Assembly: GCA_002803225.1 (NCBI GenBank)
Contig: NXFV01000964.1
Coordinates: forward strand, 241,853 to 305,852
Source of the DNA: Gamarada debralockiae
Lineage: Eukaryota > Ascomycota > Leotiomycetes > Helotiales > Hyphodiscaceae
Direction: 5' to 3'
DNA: 64,000 bases
Made by a program: the position numbers and the translations under genes. Positions within the stretch are counted from its first letter, which is position 1, and each line of letters starts with the position of its first letter. Under the pieces are notes generated by a model. That model was not told the origin of the DNA, searched no databases, and saw nothing but the letters and a program-made list of their open reading frames with translations. Shown one piece after another: positions 23,373-34,434 of the stretch.

Positions 23373-24124
23373 CTTGCTCTCAGTGCTTTTAAAACACTTC
23401 AGCAGCAAGTCCAAAGGGATGTCAAGTCAAAGAAAGACCTACGTGGTCTTATCGATGATGTTGAGTTTGTTAGTGGAAAAAGGTCGATATGTTTGTAATG
23501 GCAGCTCTCGCAGCTCCATGAGATTCGGCAGGCGACAAGGACAACGCGAATCGCGCTAAATCACGTGCCTATCAAAATGGGTGCCTTAGCGTCAAGGCTA
23601 AAGCGTTCGAGTTCCAACTGCAGCCTCGACAAGACAACATCATTGGAACCACGTCGAATAAAGACTAAATATTGCATGAGAGTACACTCACAAGTAAGGA
23701 AGAGTTATCGAGGAAGTCCGCGAACGTGAAATTCGTCTTTGTTTGCTACCTTACACCTACACAAACTTGTTTCGCCGCCTCAATATCGAGCGGGTTACAG
23801 CTCACGATACCCCGCCAAGGTCAGACAGCTTGCTACTCGGCAGGGCTTTCAGGTGAGTGCCTTGCCACCCCTCCTCTCAATCACTGCCTCGTCTTGATAT
23901 CTATAACCCTCCTCCAAGCCTCACTTGCAAACTCTTCTAACCTCTGGAATAGCCTCAGTGACTCGAGAAGCTAGAATCATTTTGTCACTTATTGGCTCCG
24001 ACCTTCTCCGCTCTCTGTGAATACAAAACCGAGTCTCAACATACCTGCTACTTCACGAACCACTCCGATCTTTCCCCAAAACCATATTCTTCCACCTTGA
24101 GCATCCAAATCTATCTCATCCAAA
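23373..24124. promoter_or_regulatory. Shared divergent promoter of RPT2 and the UBC1-like gene, with PACE-like octamer
   Basis: This 752-bp region separates the two start codons. On the minus strand, 23869-23862 reads GGTGGCAA, eight of the nine bases of the proteasome-associated control element GGTGGCAAA bound by Rpn4 in budding yeast; the ninth base here is G. The octamer lies just after a CAGGTGAGTG sequence that could be the donor of a 5'-UTR intron of the E2 gene. Whether a Rpn4-type factor uses it in this fungus is inference. Confidence 0.35.
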
Positions 24125-24955
24125 ATGGCTTCCAACCGCCTCCGAAGAATTGCCAAAGAGCTCTCCGACATCCAAGCCGATACAGACTCCAAGATATTCG
24201 CAGAGTCAGCAAATGGATCCGATCTTACTCATTTACTCGCCTCGTTCCCAGGCCCACCTGATACCCCATACGAAGGAGGCACATACATAGTGGATATCAA
24301 GATTCCTAATGAATACCCATTTCGACCTCCTGTCATGTTTTTTAAGACTAAGCTCTGGCACCCAAATGTCAGCAGCCAGACTGTAAGTAGCTCCCTTCCT
24401 ACTTTTCCGAAACTAACGTTCGAAAGGGTGCCATCTGCCTCGATACCTTAGGCTCAGCCTGGTCGCCGGTCCTCACAATCAAATCTGCCCTTCTCTCCCT
24501 CCAATCCCTCCTCAGCACACCTGAGCCTAAAGATCCCCAAGACGCAGAAGTAGCGAGCATGCTCATGAACTACCCCGAGAAGTTCCAGCGCAAGGCAAGA
24601 GAATGGGCTATCAATCATGCCAATGCTCCGGCGAAGACAAATTGGTCTATGAATACACCATCTGTTCCTTCGCAGGCAAAGACAAAGGTTCAGAGGTCAA
24701 AGGAGGAAGAAATGAGAGCGGAGGCATTAAGGTAAACATCCCGGTATTCTTTTCTCGGGGCTATGCTGACGAGGAAATAGATACCAAGGATACAATAAGG
24801 ACCTGATCGACCGATTCGTGAATATGGGTTTCGATGTTGACCGGGTGGTGGATGCGTTCAACTACGTCAATATCGACCGAAATGATGGACAGGATTACGA
24901 GCTCGAGGAGGCATATATGGGGGATATCACAGCACGGTTGCTTGGGGAGCCATGA
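24125..24955 (+). CDS. UBC1: Ubiquitin-conjugating enzyme E2 with C-terminal UBA domain (UBC1/UBE2K type)
   Basis: Transfers ubiquitin through a catalytic cysteine thioester, typically extending Lys48 chains for the proteasome. Exons 24125-24382, 24427-24731 and 24781-24955 give 245 residues; introns are 44 and 49 bp. The UBC fold (about 1-150) shows TPYEGGTYIVDIKIPNEYPFRPP and the active site [24 protein letters not shown] (Cys at about residue 91), then SLLSTPEPKDPQDAEVA. A linker (about 160-190, MNTPSVPSQAKTKVQRSKEEE) leads to a C-terminal UBA domain (YNKDLIDRFVNMGFDVDRVVDAFNYVNIDRNDGQDYELEEAYMGDITARLL). The UBA tail separates this type from other E2s. The pairing with RPT2 fits a common role in protein turnover. 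Confidence 0.95.
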
Positions 24956-24959
24956 ACAG

Positions 24960-25388
24960 GAACAATTATTGACACGATTTGATGAAAGCGTAGGACAAGC
25001 TAGTGTTTGTACCAAGGCACTGGCAATATGGACTGGTAATATGGAAGGGATGCATGGGTTTGGAGTCCGCACTAGGAAGATTGCTCACATTGCTAAATTT
25101 GCAATGAACGGACATCAGCGTGGCATGGGCGTCTGGGAGAGCGCTCTCGATTAGCGTAAGATCTTATGACAATATTTTCAATGGTTTTTGCAGAATCTAC
25201 TCTCTATCTCTTCCCTTCCTTAAGCTCGTATAAACTAGGGCCTCGCAACAGGCAACTCAACGTCGGAATCTCGACATGAGCATTTCCTATTTCCGTCTGT
25301 GGGCCTGAGCTATTGCCGCTTTAGCTTGAGCTCTCGTTGAGCAAACCCGAGCCTGGCTGAGCAAATGAGTCTAAAGAGGTGAGCCACG
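24960..25388. other. Intergenic interval
   Basis: This is the 3' flank of the E2 gene. Overlapping ORFs at 24761-25154 are antisense or downstream shadows of its last exon. Confidence 0.4.
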
Positions 25389-26249
25389 ATGGACAGAGAC
25401 AGAACTGGTGAGCCAGAGACCTATTTCAACTCCTCATTTATGACTGCTATTGCCAGGCTTCCCTCACAGTGTGAAAGGTCCCAACGAATTGAGGCTATTC
25501 AAAAAGACGAAGGAAACCTTGATAAGAACGCTGCCCAGTCATGTGCGAGGAAAAAAGAGTATCGAGAATGTATCTTCCTAGGTACCATCTCAAGAAGAAT
25601 CTCATACTATAGCGGGAGTTCAACTAAATGACTCGGAATCTTCGCTTGGTCCTGCCTGTCTAATTCTTAATCCACCCATTGGGCCCACTTCCTCGATTGA
25701 GCAGTGCGTCAACTCCGCTGAGCTCGTTTCCACTGCTTCATTAGAACTTATTACAACTGTTCTACCTACAGAAAGCACAGCCAAGGTCTTACCCCTCTCC
25801 GCCACAGAACCACTTAAGACAGAATTGGAGTCTCTATGCGTGATTGATCTTTGGAAGAAAGCGTATGATATATTACTAGGAGATGAGGAAACGAGAGCAT
25901 TGATGAAAGCTACGACAAGATATTGCAAAGTATGTAGTTATTCCACAATAAGCCCAGTCCCAGGCTTGTGAGGTACAACTATTACCGCCTAGGCATTCCA
26001 GTAGATAAGGAAATCAAGGATACTAGGAGTACTGAAGAGCAGACGTCAGCAATTGTTAACAGAAAGATGAAATCTTTCACTAGTCAGCAATGGAAAGTCT
26101 CCATTTCCGGGAAAGAACACAAGGTCCGAGAGACAATTGATGATATTGTTAAAGCTATCGAAGTTATTAAGGACTTGGGTTCTCAAGTAGCCGGTCTAGA
26201 CCCTGTTCATGCCAGTTTGCCATGGGTGTTTGTGTCTTACTTACTGTAA
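25389..26249 (+). pseudogene. Truncated NWD-type NLR (NACHT-NTPase N-terminal domain only)
   Basis: The plus strand carries the N-terminal NWD domain of fungal NACHT-type STAND proteins (allorecognition and cell-death receptors). One frame, about 25580-25928, reads VIDLWKKAYDILLGDEETRALMKATTRYCK to a GTATGT donor. After the intron the frame to 26249 reads EIKDTRSTEEQTSAIVNRKM, then WKVSISGKEHKVRETIDDIVKAI and DPVHASLPWVFVSYLL, the conserved end of the domain. It stops there, with no NACHT P-loop or WD/ankyrin repeats anywhere downstream. The upstream exon start (ATG 25389, MDRDRT) is uncertain. It could be a stand-alone N-terminal protein, but deletion of the rest is simpler. Confidence 0.6.
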
Positions 26250-26738
26250 TGCCTTTTGTTACGTTTTAAAAATTTCTTATATTGAACTCTTTGTAGTAAA
26301 AGTTTCTGACTATTAATATTTATTGTGACAGTTCTGGTGAATATCATCTGATCACGTGTACGGCAGATCCACAAGGCCAGGGATTCATCTCCTGCTACAA
26401 AGGGGCAAGATCAGTCGGTCAGCTTTCAAGCAAATCCCTTTCGGAGGCCGGATATGGAATCGCGCTGCCGAGTACTCCGCGGCGCCATCGGAAAAGGTCC
26501 CGAAAAGCTCTTGCAATCAGGGCGAAAAGTCAGAAAAGAGGAAAGGACTGGACTTGACGCGTTGACGCGCGAAGGACGAGTGCACTAGTGCGCCCTTCAG
26601 ATATATCAAGTCATGTACTCGTAGAACCTTTTCCTTCTCTCCTTAGCTTAGTATTTCGTACAATACAGCACCTTCTGTGTAGAGTCTTCAATGCATGAGA
26701 CTCCATTGCGTAGAGCTGTTACATTCAGTTATACTCAC
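26250..26738. other. Intergenic interval after the NLR fragment
   Basis: No gene recognised. The truncation boundary of the NLR fragment should lie here, but I see no transposon end. Confidence 0.35.
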
Positions 26739-27189
26739 GCACCAGTGGCAGTAAAGATCTCCACTCTTGAAGTATCAGGATTGGTGAGGACCATTAAGCC
26801 TATTGCAAATAGCGCAGTAAAGCCACATATGTAGAGAAGGATGTGCATCGTTCCGTAAACCGTAGCCAGTACACTGATGGCCAATGTGGGTAACATGCAG
26901 GCGACAACTGTCGTTACTGAAGAATTGAACTTCAGCATCGTCGTTTCCGAATACGTTTTAAGGGTTTTCTTTTCGAAATTGTTAGGAGTGTCTTTAGGAA
27001 CGTTTGATGAGATTTCTTCTGTTTAGAAACTTACATAGAATTGACAGTCATGTTGTCTTTGTCATCTGCCTTCTCCTGTTCTGCCTTCTCCTGTTCTGCC
27101 TTCTCCTGTTCTGCCTTCTCCTGTTCTGCCTTCTCCTGTTCTGCCTTCTCCTTTTCTGGGATTGGCTGTATGGAGGGATCAGATTTCTC
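26739..27189 (-). pseudogene. DUF6594-like membrane protein fragment with EKAEQ repeat linker
   Basis: Minus-strand exon ending at a GTGAGT donor (26738) reads YSETTMLKFNSSVTTVVACM, LPTLAISVLATVYG, FTALFAIGLMVLT and RVEIFTATGA. These are the paired transmembrane helices and closing motif of DUF6594 proteins, a large family of unknown function in ascomycetes. Upstream, 27189-27035 begins at a TAG acceptor with EKSDPSIQPIPEK followed by five-residue EKAEQ repeats and EKADDKDNMTVNS, then a GTAAGT donor. I could not find an acceptor that joins the two pieces in frame, nor the roughly 200-residue N-terminal domain, so it is annotated as a fragment. Homologues do carry charged linkers at this point. 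Confidence 0.45.
27066..27155. repeat. 15-bp coding minisatellite, six units
   Basis: Six tandem copies of CTGCCTTCTCCTGTT; the first five are identical and the sixth differs by one base. Being a multiple of three, it encodes EKAEQ on the minus strand in the DUF6594-like fragment. Confidence 0.9.
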
Positions 27190-27199
27190 CTAATCGAGC

Positions 27200-28002
27200 T
27201 ATTCCGGTAGTTAAGTACCACTGTTGCATAAGTAGGTGTCAAGTCGGAGCCAATTCCAGGAGCAAGCTTGTCGGCACAAGGTATGCACTCGGAATCCCCA
27301 GGTCGTAGCTGAATACCAGGGCTTCGGTTTGCTGCTCCCACTAGAGCCCTTGCGGATAGAAAAGCTGCGATCAAGAAGTGTCGATACTGAAACCAGATCG
27401 TCGTACCAGATACGAATTAAATAGAATTCCTTCAGACATCGACTGAATCTGAGAATAAGGAAGTCAATTAAGCGGTAAATGTAGAGTTAGATCTTCTGTT
27501 GCACGTAGTCGCAGTACCAAGTACGATTGGAATTTGGAATGTGGAATTTAAAGCCACTTATAACGCAGCTTCATTCTTTCCAGGAAACCGGGGGCATCCA
27601 ATCCCCTCGCGCCGACTCTACAACATCATTGTGAACCCACACTCGCCGAGGTTGCCCATCGTCGAAAGCTTCCTCCTTCCCTTCATGGATTCCGACGCTG
27701 AGTTCAGTTGTCTTCTACACTAGATTGGGCTTCTGGATGAGGCTTCCAGTCGATATTTCTTACAATAATCTCACCGAATCTGAACGCAGTTATGAGGATG
27801 ATTGAATAACGTGATCCCGTTTATTTTGCTAATTCTGGGTTTATCTCCCGCCGCATGTGCAACGTATCGCTGCCGTTAATTATCGCAACAGAACCACCGA
27901 GCTTCTCTCTCGTCTCTCCTCGTCCTCCCTTGATCGGCGCCCACCCGGCCCACTTTAATCGCGTCTTCCACTAGACCGATCGTCCACCGTTGCCCCATAG
28001 AC
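27200..28002. other. Intergenic interval
   Basis: No supported gene. The minus frame 27200-27420 stays partly open but shows no DUF6594 N-terminus. Confidence 0.35.
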
Positions 28003-30502
28003 TTATCCTGCGGGGTTCTTGCAAGTGAATGGGGTCAACGGCGTGCTTGCAAAGGTCTCGTGCATGCCAGTGCCCGAGGCATAGAGGCCCAGACCGGCTG
28101 TTGCCAGCGCTGCAAGGCTGTAAAGAACGTCAAAAGTGTTAATTGCGAACTTCTTCTTATAGCCTCTCATCCACCGCTTCCAGCCATTGTCAACACGATT
28201 CGCCACGCCAGTCCTGGGATCGAATTCTTCCTCGGGCAGGATTGCGTCCTTCTGACAGTTGTAGCCGACCAAGAGGATTGGAGGGAATGTGTAGGAGAAC
28301 TGCAGGATGCAGGCCGCGCCGACAAAGGAGGTGAGATTGCTGATTTGCGGGACGGCAGCTGCGATGATCCATGCGAGAGCCCAGTAGATTGGGACTGTAG
28401 AGAGTTGGTGGTTAGCTACAGGAGTACACTCAGAGCAACACAGAGTCATTCAACCGGGACAGCTTCTGATGTGTAGTTGGTTTGACAGAGAGTGGAATAG
28501 ATTTACCTAGGGCAACCCAGAGCAACTTGCCGAATCTTTTGTCCAGTGGCGGCAGACGGAAGACATCCCGCAGAACGGCAGAGTAGAAGACTTTGATTCC
28601 AATGTTTCCGTACAGCAGCGCTGCAATGAGTGCAGAAATAAAAGACACGGCGTTGCCCAGCGTCTGAAAACGGTACGCCGAGTTGGGGATACCTGTAACC
28701 ATGTAAGTTAGTGGCCTATAGCGAGACTGGGGCAATCACGACTCACCCTGATAGGCAGGGTTATAGGCAAATTGGCCCTGAGCACTATAAATGACCATGC
28801 CCATGATCAGATAGCAACTGTAAATAAAGATCTCGGCGCAGATGAAGCCTTTCCAGAAGTCGTACCTACACGGAAGACGTGGTTAGCTTAATTGCAACAC
28901 AAACCTGCGTCGCACCCAGAGTGTTTAACGTACGGTCGCCTCATCTCAGCCATGAGTTCGTTGAACAGCGTCGCACCGCCATAGGCGAAGACGCAATTCA
29001 TTAGCCCATTGATGCGATCAAAAAGTGTTGTACCCGGGGGCCAATTGGCGGACTTCACGATCGGACCTTGGGGCGTGTTGAATGTGGTTAACGAGGCGGC
29101 ATAGTTCGGGGGGTATTGATGGACCACAACCATGCTGTAATATTGAATTAGCGACTTCTTCAAAGCTGACGCCTAAATGAAGGCAAAACCCACGTCATGA
29201 TGATGACAATGATATTCAGCCAGATTGCCAAGTTAGCCAGCCAGGCAAGGCGCTGCAGGGTGCGGATCTGCCCGAGAAGGAAGCCCAAGAGCATGAAGAT
29301 CACCTCCGCAACCATGACTGTCACCAAAATCAGCTCCCCATCGTGAATTAACTGGTGCATCTTCTACACTCACAGCAAAGGAAGCCATTGCCATTCGCCC
29401 CAGCGGCCATCTGAGCAAGTCCTTGGCCGCTGCTCTCAATGATTAAGACAACATTGAGAAAGAATTGGAAGCTCTGAAGGAAATTCACAATGACGCGGGC
29501 CCAGTTGCCGTAAATGCGGAAAGCCACGTCGCCGTAGTCTTATACAGGAAGGCAAAGATAAGCACATATCTTGAATGGGGTTCTCCTCAAGAGGCACACT
29601 TACTGCGCATCGGATATCGCGTCGAATCGAGGCCGATGAAAATTTTCCAGAGTTGCATGCCAGAGCTGTTAACAGGTTAGCAAGCGCCTAGGTCTGCGTG
29701 ATAGCATACATACTAGTATGCCAAGATGCCGAAGGCAGTGTAGAGTGCCTGCCTGTGATCAGTCTCTCACGAAGGAGTAATCACTAAAAGAAGAAGGCCA
29801 AACATACAGCACCAGGCCCATAACCCATTTGCTACACTCCACAGTTAGCGCCCAAGGTGCTCTACAAGCATACTGCAGGCGGTAACTTACACTAATCGCC
29901 CATGGCACATTGTACGGCCCAAGAATGTCAGTGGTGATGAGATAGAAGACCGAGCCTGTTTGTAACTGTTAGAGAAGAAGGCCCGAGGTATGCAACTGAG
30001 CTGCTCACACACCCCAAGTAGCAGTGCGGGTAGCCCTCTGAGCCTGCTCCCATTCCGCTTCTGTTACGCCATGCGACCATCCACCATTGGACCCCGTAGT
30101 ACTGTTGCCGCTGGTTTTCTCGTTCGAGATGGTGTTCTTTTCGTCGTTCTCTAATACTCTCTCGGAAATAGTGTTGCCAGGAACGTTCTCTGAATTATCA
30201 ACTTCGGGCGGTTCATTTGGGATCTTTTTGCCGAGGAGCAAATTGCCAAGTTGCGCAAGGCCCACATTATCTACACGGATGTGCTTCTCAAACTCGCGAG
30301 ATCGATTGGCCCAGTAGTGATAGTTCTCAAATGTAATGCTGCTATCGAGGTAGATGGTGTTGTGGCCGTGCGAGTCGGGTGGTGGGATGTCATGCGAAAC
30401 CCCACCACGATGTTCGTCATTAGTGCCTATGACGTCTGCTTCATTGCCAAGCCGAGCATCGGCAACGCCGCCCAGATTGGCAGCAGATACTATACCTGCC
30501 AT
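28003..30502 (-). CDS. AAAP-family amino-acid transporter (Aa_trans)
   Basis: Plasma-membrane or vacuolar amino-acid/proton transporter of the AAAP family, the fold of Neurospora neutral permease MTR; the substrate cannot be read from sequence. About eleven exons join in frame to about 618 residues. The first exon (30502-30013) encodes a 163-residue hydrophilic N-terminus ending AQRATRTATWG. Then come GSVFYLITTDILGPYNVPWAIS, QMGYGPGA, ALYTAFGILAYYSGMQLW, STRYPMR and NYGDVAFRIYGNW, hallmark loops of fungal Aa_trans proteins, followed by further helices (MVAEVIFMLLGFLLGQIRTL; FDRINGLMNCVFAYGGATLFNEL; YDFWKGFICAEIFIY; LGNAVSFISALIAALLYGNIG). The last exon (to 28003) includes VPIYWALAWIIAAAVPQ and SFVGAACILQFSYTFPPILL. 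Introns are short, every junction I checked is GT..AG, and no frame damage is visible. Confidence 0.9.
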
Positions 30503-30561
30503 GGTGAGGTTGGAGTCACAGTAAAGCTTTCGGGGTCAACAGAGGGATACCAATTTCGAGG

Positions 30562-30783
30562 GTTCAGCGCTTTTAAGACGAAAGAGGAGCACGACTAGCG
30601 GAAGATGGCACGATCAACATCGTCTAGTTCAGCTCATTTAAGACAAAAGAGGACCATGCGAATACGAACATAGCACGATCTCACCTACTCAATCTTATCT
30701 AGTTCAACGCATTTAAGACCAAAAGAGGAGCACAACTAGCGAATCACAAATATGGCACGATCTCACCTACTTAATATTGTCTA
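30562..30783. repeat. Three imperfect tandem repeats upstream of the amino-acid transporter
   Basis: Units 30562-30626 (65 bp), 30627-30701 (75 bp) and 30702-30783 (82 bp). Each starts GTTCA(G/A)CGCATTTAAGAC-like, contains AAAGAGGA, then GGCACGATC(TCACCTACT), and ends T(T/G)(A/G)TCTA directly before the next GTTC. Units differ by substitutions and small indels. The array lies 60 bp upstream of the transporter ATG. Confidence 0.75.
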
Positions 30784-31598
30784 GTTCTATGCAAGAATCC
30801 GGCACAGACTTAGCGATAGCCATGCTGCGCCGTTCTAAAGCTTCCAGAACTTGATACTGTACGAGCAAGCTTTCGCTAAGCTTTTTATCATTTTCCGCCA
30901 ATTGTGCCAAAGGCTTGGCAGACGGGGTACTATTAGCCGGACTCAGGTCCTCACATGCAACATCCTTTCTAGGAAGAACGGGTCCTCGTATGCGGATTCC
31001 GCCGGAATCAGGGTCAGAATATAAAAGCGACCTATTATATCGTCTTCTTCCTACTCTAGCTAAGGCTCTGAAGGCGGCTAGAAACGCACATCTGGGCCGA
31101 AGCTAATAACGCTTTGTATATCTCTCAGAAGAACCAGCGAAAGTGGAAATTAGAGTTTGACTTTCGTGGCGATGTTCGGTAAATTGAGGCTGAATTACCG
31201 TCACGTGCGACTTGGCGAGGAATATCGGAATGTAGCTTAGTAATCAAGGATCTGAAGGAACATGACCGTAGGGTACGGCCATAGGGTACAGCAATTCGGG
31301 AGTTCAATACTCTATAAATACCGGTTCTAAAGTCAGAAGTTGAATAAGCAAGGACAATCATACCTTTATTTTTGACATCCCAAATGGGCTCCCGAAGGAA
31401 ACCCTTGAGCTTTTCCAATTTTAGCTGCCGCTGAGGAGTCGAAACGGGTTCTTGGTCCAATCGAGAAGCTGCTGTCGCCGCCTTTGGATGTTCTTGTGCC
31501 GCACATCTGCTTGAAGGTGGGTAGAAGCAATATTTTACGTCGTATTTGAACAGAAAAGTAACCGAAAATTGGACTGTGATTTTGATGATGTTAGGCAT
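30773..31598 (-). pseudogene. Unassigned ORFs, possibly remains of one gene
   Basis: An ATG-started minus frame (31598-31125, 157 codons) has no recognisable domain. A second minus frame without ATG (about 31104-30773) reads AAFRALARVGRRRYNRSLLY and PLAQLAENDKKLSESLLVQYQ then LEALERRSMAIAKSV, a clean amphipathic helix that looks like real protein, and ends inside the tandem repeats at 30773. No splice joining the two was found. Function unknown. Confidence 0.3.
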
Positions 31599-31599
31599 T

Positions 31600-32780
31600 C
31601 ATTTATAATTCAATGCGGAGAAGCCGGGGAAATGGATGCGAGCTCCTTGATTCCTTGGGTGAGTTCGTACATCTGGAGATGATATTGGTGGAATATACAC
31701 CATGGAAAGTTTGGACTTGTATTTCAACTGAGCACTCATAGAGAAGCTTTCTTCAACGTGTTTCTTGTGTAACACTGCTTTCGCACATGCTGCCAGCCGT
31801 ATTTCATTTGAAGCAACCGAACGAATGAAACTCAGACTACTGTATTGACAATTGACGATTGGTGGTTAGTTGCAGTTGAATGAGGAGGTATCCACCTCGC
31901 ACATTATTCCATGCTCTACCCACTTTTGCTTACCACTGCTGACCTGCTTCCCACCTTCACCTCACCCTTACTCACCTTAGCTCACCCAGTATTGCCAATA
32001 ATGCAGCCCTGCTCACCTTTCCGAAAAGAAACAGATTTTGTGCAGGTTAGGATTCAGGTTTAACAACCAGCTGTTTAAAGCCCTTCTGTCAATGATAGAC
32101 ATCATCAACAAGGTTGGGTGCTTGAGGCGGGCCCGTTCGAGTGTGGAATTAGAAAAAAAGTCTTTATCGTTTGTAGGAAATTGGTCATGCTACCAGAGTC
32201 TGGTCTCTTGAGTAACTCTATTGCTAACGAAACTTCAGGCATATGTCCCTCTCTGTGCAAGGCGGTGGTAGCTGTTCCCTCCTAGTTTGGTCGCTCCATA
32301 CGCGACGTTGCCGGAATCCACTGGCACTGCCTTTTGTGGGCTTGAATGAGGAAAATATTGCTATGGTACATTTAGCTGAGTGACAATATAGGCGCAATTT
32401 TCACAACCCGTTGGAGTTCATTTGTGAAGCCATGATGGATCAACCCTCCAGTGTGATTTTGTTGTTGTTTCTATTGTGGCGTGAAAGGGTGGTTGGGAAG
32501 GATTTGTTGAGTCAGAGTGTGAGAAAAATGTTTGGAGGTTGAGAGATAGTTTGATTTCCAGTTTTGTTATGCAGACGGATGGATAAATCTTGACCTTTAC
32601 AATGCCGCATAAGTTGCAGCATTGTGAGAAATTAATTCACCGAAATGAACATGAGAAACAGCAAGTGTAACATCATCTTATTCACCTCCGTCTCCAAGGT
32701 CATCTTTGCTGTTACTTAATTCGCTGATCTATTCACAAGAGTTCATGAACTAAGTGTGATTTGTTGAACGGGCCTTTCAG
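31600..32780. other. Gene-free interval
   Basis: No open frame with protein-like composition and no repeat family recognised. Confidence 0.45.
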
Positions 32781-33810
32781 CTCTCACTCAACAACCTTCT
32801 GTAGTACTTTGTGAGCATCAGGATTTTCCTTCTCGACTCCCAAGGCTTTTCGGTATCCTTCTCACCCACCCCTGAATTTCTCCAGGACCAATCTATTCCT
32901 CCATGACTCCATCACCCCGCTCAATAGCGCCATCTTAGCCTCACTCTCCCTCTTTATCAGCTCAATCCTAACTTACTCTTAGCCTCCAGAATAGCAGCCT
33001 TCATCTGGACCTTCGCTACCCCAGCCTGACCCTCTGCCTTCAAAACATCCATCTCTATTTGATTTTTTCCAGCGCTCTCTCGGCGACTATGACGCGAGCG
33101 GTACTTCCTCCTCTCATAATTTGAATTCTGGCTGTGCTTTGTGTGGTGTGATCCTGAATTCTCCCATCACTTCTGCTTTGTGTCTCCAATTCTCGCTGCG
33201 ATCTCGGCTGCGGTGTTTTCGATTCTCACTATAGCAAGCAATTAATCTATTTGTAAATAAGAAGTAGTTGTTTGCTAAACTTGGTTGATGGATGTGCTAC
33301 TCACGGTTACCAAACTAAATTTGACGCCTTGGGTACGCTGCCCAGGTGGTTGGGGATTTGGAGGACTCTTGTTGCAGTTGGAGCAGTGATTGAGGGAAAA
33401 GAAGGGGGCCTTATCCCTTATTCCTTATATGCTTTTGGATCTCTCGGTCAAAAGACAGAAGTAGGGGTAGCCGGAGACATCTGCGGAGTTGGCCCTTTTG
33501 AATTCTGTATTTGACAATCTTGGCAATTCAAATGAATATGCACTGTCGTCTAGGTGATACAGTCACAAAGAAGCTCAGAGACTAGAAAGCCATCACTTGA
33601 TTCGAAAGGCTTCAATTAACCTCTTTTCTAAACAGGCCTGTCTCACCACCAGTTTGGCAAGATGCCCCGCTCTCGCCGCAACGCAGTAATCGTTGATTGT
33701 GAGCGAGCTCTCTCAACTCCTACAATATCAGCGATTTCTTCTGGAGTGAAAAAACTTGGTATAGTCGGTTTATAAGAGAAGGAGAAGTTGGAGGACTTCT
33801 TTAGAGTCTG
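32780..33810 (-). pseudogene. Decayed gene with helix-turn-helix-like and coiled segments
   Basis: Minus-strand pieces in different frames look protein-like: FFTPEEIADIVGVERARSQ (about 33690-33780, resembling a helix-turn-helix), IENTAAEIAARIGDTK (about 33180-33230), GKNQIEMDVLKAEGQAGVAK plus VQMKAAILEAKSK (about 32970-33070), and EAKMALLSGVMESWRNRLVLEKF (about 32870-32940). Stops and frame changes separate them, and only some could be introns. No named family. Confidence 0.3.
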
Positions 33811-33819
33811 GGACATACC

Positions 33820-34430
33820 TCAAGGGCGGTCTGTTGTTGAATTATGTGAAAAGGTCCTGTTGAGGGTAAGATGGATGCTAAGACAGGGAGTGGTCACGGT
33901 GAAAGATCAGAAAAACTGATGGCAGCATTAGTCTCTGTACAGTACCTCGGTGGGGCGTTGTTCCACCTTTCTCTTTTGTGCCAATGTTTTTCTAGAATCG
34001 TCGGTTTGAAATCACTGGAATGTTCTCTCCCCTATCCAGCCTCTACAGGTCTTGACAGTGGCCCCGGGAACCTATTTGTCTAAAACTTGGAGCCACGAAG
34101 CACAGACACAGTTGGCTGACTGGCTGTTTCCGGGTCCCTTCTGTGACTGCATCTGTGCCTGATCCTCGTACTTCTTCTCGAGGCCACCTGCCAGTTGTTC
34201 GAGAACCCACTACTCATTTTAGACATTGCTCCTCTGTCATACATGATCCGTCTTGCGATGTGTGTGAAGATGGCCTCGGCCCTGCTCTGGCATGTTTAAA
34301 AGCCGTGATGTCCCCAAATGTTTGTGATGCCAGCCGAGGTATAGGGTATACTCGTCGATCATAGATAACCCACAGTTTCAGCAGCAACTTGGTGTTTGAA
34401 AGAAATTGTTATGGAAGCACAGACAGAGTT
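33820..34430. other. Intergenic interval
   Basis: Short plus-strand ORFs (33871-34083, 34143-34364) have no recognisable content. Confidence 0.35.
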
Positions 34431-34434
34431 GCTT

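Noticed and set aside
27004..27210. Plus-strand ORF of repeated LLLFC units, like a signal or membrane protein
   Set aside because: It is the antisense of the EKAEQ minisatellite; the minus strand reading joins protein-like sequence and splice sites.
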